DNA from: Acetobacter estunensis
Lineage (GTDB): Bacteria; Pseudomonadota; Alphaproteobacteria; Acetobacterales; Acetobacteraceae
NCBI RefSeq assembly: GCF_019083805.1
Contig: NZ_JAHRDV010000016.1
Coordinates: forward strand, 1-64,000
DNA length: 64,000 nt
Direction of reading: 5' to 3'
A program made the translations under genes and the position numbers. Each line of letters begins with the position of its first letter. Positions within the stretch are counted from its first letter, which is position 1. Positions 63,172 through 64,000 of the stretch are shown piece by piece. Under the pieces are notes generated by a model that was not told the DNA's origin, searched no databases, and saw only the letters and a list, made by a program, of their open reading frames with translations.

Positions 63172-64000
63172 TTATTTTTCAACGGGCAACGCATGCGCCC
63201 CCGCCGCGCTCATGGAGCCGAACCGCCACATCAGATGTGCCAACGCCATCAACACTGGCCCGATGAACAGACCCAAAAGCCCCCAGCCCTCAAGGCCGCC
63301 CAAGATCCCAAGCAGCACCCACACGAAGGGCAACCGAATTGATCCTCCGATCAGGACAGGGCGAATAAAATGATCTGCAAGAAACAGCACAATCATGCCA
63401 AACACACCCACCCCAACGGCGGCTCCCACTGTTCCTTTGACAAGGATAACCACCACAGCCAGCGCCACAGCCAAGCCGCCGAGCATGGGAATCATGGACA
63501 TCAAAGCCGTGAACACGCCAAGCAGCAGAGCTTGCGGCGCTCCCGCGATGATATAGGCCACCGTAATCAGCGCGCCCTCACCCAGCCCCACCAGCACCAG
63601 CCCCGCCATGGCACCACGCACGGCCCCCACGACCTGAGAACGGAGCAATTCACCCCGCGGACCGAACAGGCGCCAGAGCACAACGTTCATATGCCGAACG
63701 ACAGTCGGACCTGCTTTGAGGAAGAAGAACAGCACAAGCAGGGTAAAACCGAACAGAACCAGCGTGTTGGCTACACCCTGCCCGACATGATCGATCGTCC
63801 GCAGAGGCTGCCCCGGATGAAGACGATGCAGAAGCTGCTGCACACCTGCCGGATCAGCCAGATTGGCCTGCCACCAATGTTCCAACTGCGCCCGCCCCCA
63901 TGGCACCGAGGAAAGCCACGCCGGCTCCGGCAGGCCATGCTCATGAATGTCGCGCACCCACGCTGCCGCGTCGCGCGCCTGACTGGCAGCGATCCCGCCG
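63172..64000 (-). CDS. AI-2E/PerM family transporter, 5' end beyond the window
   Basis: The frame is open to the right edge, so about 276 C-terminal residues are present. Membrane segments include TLVLFGFTLLVLFFFLKAGP and the family block GALITVAYIIAGAPQALLLGVFTALMSMIPMLGGLAVAL (about mid-protein), then DHFIRPVLIGGSIRLPFVWVLLGILGGLEGWGLLGLFIGPVLMALA, seen by residues near the end, with the D-x-x-x-R-P and G-x-x-x-G-P signatures. Members include the autoinducer-2 exporter TqsA and sodium-proton antiporters, so the substrate is open. Confidence 0.88.
   Translation of the reverse strand, partial: GGIAASQARDAAAWVRDIHEHGLPEPAWLSSVPWGRAQLEHWWQANLADPAGVQQLLHRLHPGQPLRTIDHVGQGVANTLVLFGFTLLVLFFFLKAGPTVVRHMNVVLWRLFGPRGELLRSQVVGAVRGAMAGLVLVGLGEGALITVAYIIAGAPQALLLGVFTALMSMIPMLGGLAVALAVVVILVKGTVGAAVGVGVFGMIVLFLADHFIRPVLIGGSIRLPFVWVLLGILGGLEGWGLLGLFIGPVLMALAHLMWRFGSMSAAGAHALPVEK

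Overview
The window is 64 kb of a moderately GC-rich alphaproteobacterial chromosome, most likely an acetic acid bacterium (Acetobacteraceae). The grounds are the protein style, the lptF-lptG-lptD-surA-rsmA order, the ppx-rlmE pair, the many RND efflux systems and a methylcitrate cluster with an XRE/IrrE-type regulator. This assignment is inferred from gene content and not from a marker-gene comparison. A strongly AT-rich block of about 12.5 kb interrupts the chromosome.

Layout. 1-8770: the end of an MdtA-like adaptor, two MdtB/MdtC-like RND pumps and an outer membrane factor, closed by a strong terminator. 8819-10589: a small heat-shock protein and a DMT-family exporter on the minus strand. 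10978-19012: lptF, lptG, lptD, surA and rsmA, covering LPS export, outer-membrane protein folding and 16S rRNA dimethylation, then a D-2-hydroxyacid dehydrogenase. 19022-21124: rlmE and a Ppx/GppA phosphatase on the minus strand. 21296-21369: tRNA-Gln(CTG).

21353-33846: an integrative mobilizable element inserted in the 3' end of tRNA-Gln. It is bounded by a 17-bp direct repeat (attL inside the tRNA, attR at 33830-33846) with a tyrosine integrase next to attR. It carries a MobC-like protein and a relaxase, a rolling-circle-type HUH initiator, two serine recombinases plus a relic of a third, and cargo: a HEPN-like protein, a DUF5677-like gene split by an in-frame amber codon, a possible PD-(D/E)XK nuclease and a two-TM protein. 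A palindromic sequence of about 50 bp occurs once inside the relaxase gene and once, inverted, beside mobC.

34295-40590: a TetR regulator and a second tripartite RND system, all start/stop-overlapped. 40686-43719: a VOC protein, then an Smr-domain protein overlapping a FecCD-type permease and its ATPase. 43929-46367: a lactaldehyde-type aldehyde dehydrogenase convergent with a LysR regulator. 46488-51477: a third tripartite exporter (MFS, HlyD and OMF) with a pirin overlapped at its end. 51492-54014: an MFS and a DMT exporter, divergent. 54033-56390: a large exported or anchored protein of unknown function. 56435-61665: the methylcitrate cycle (prpD-prpC-prpB) with a divergent regulator. 61805-64000: a Ser-rich peptide, a candidate double-glycine-leader Gly/Cys/Trp-rich peptide, an acidic small protein and the end of an AI-2E/PerM transporter.

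The most unusual material is the mobile element (the palindrome pair, two in-frame amber codons, the HUH initiator and likely defence cargo) and the solitary GG-leader peptide gene at 62154-62486. No complete, recognisable new multi-gene system could be demonstrated from sequence alone.
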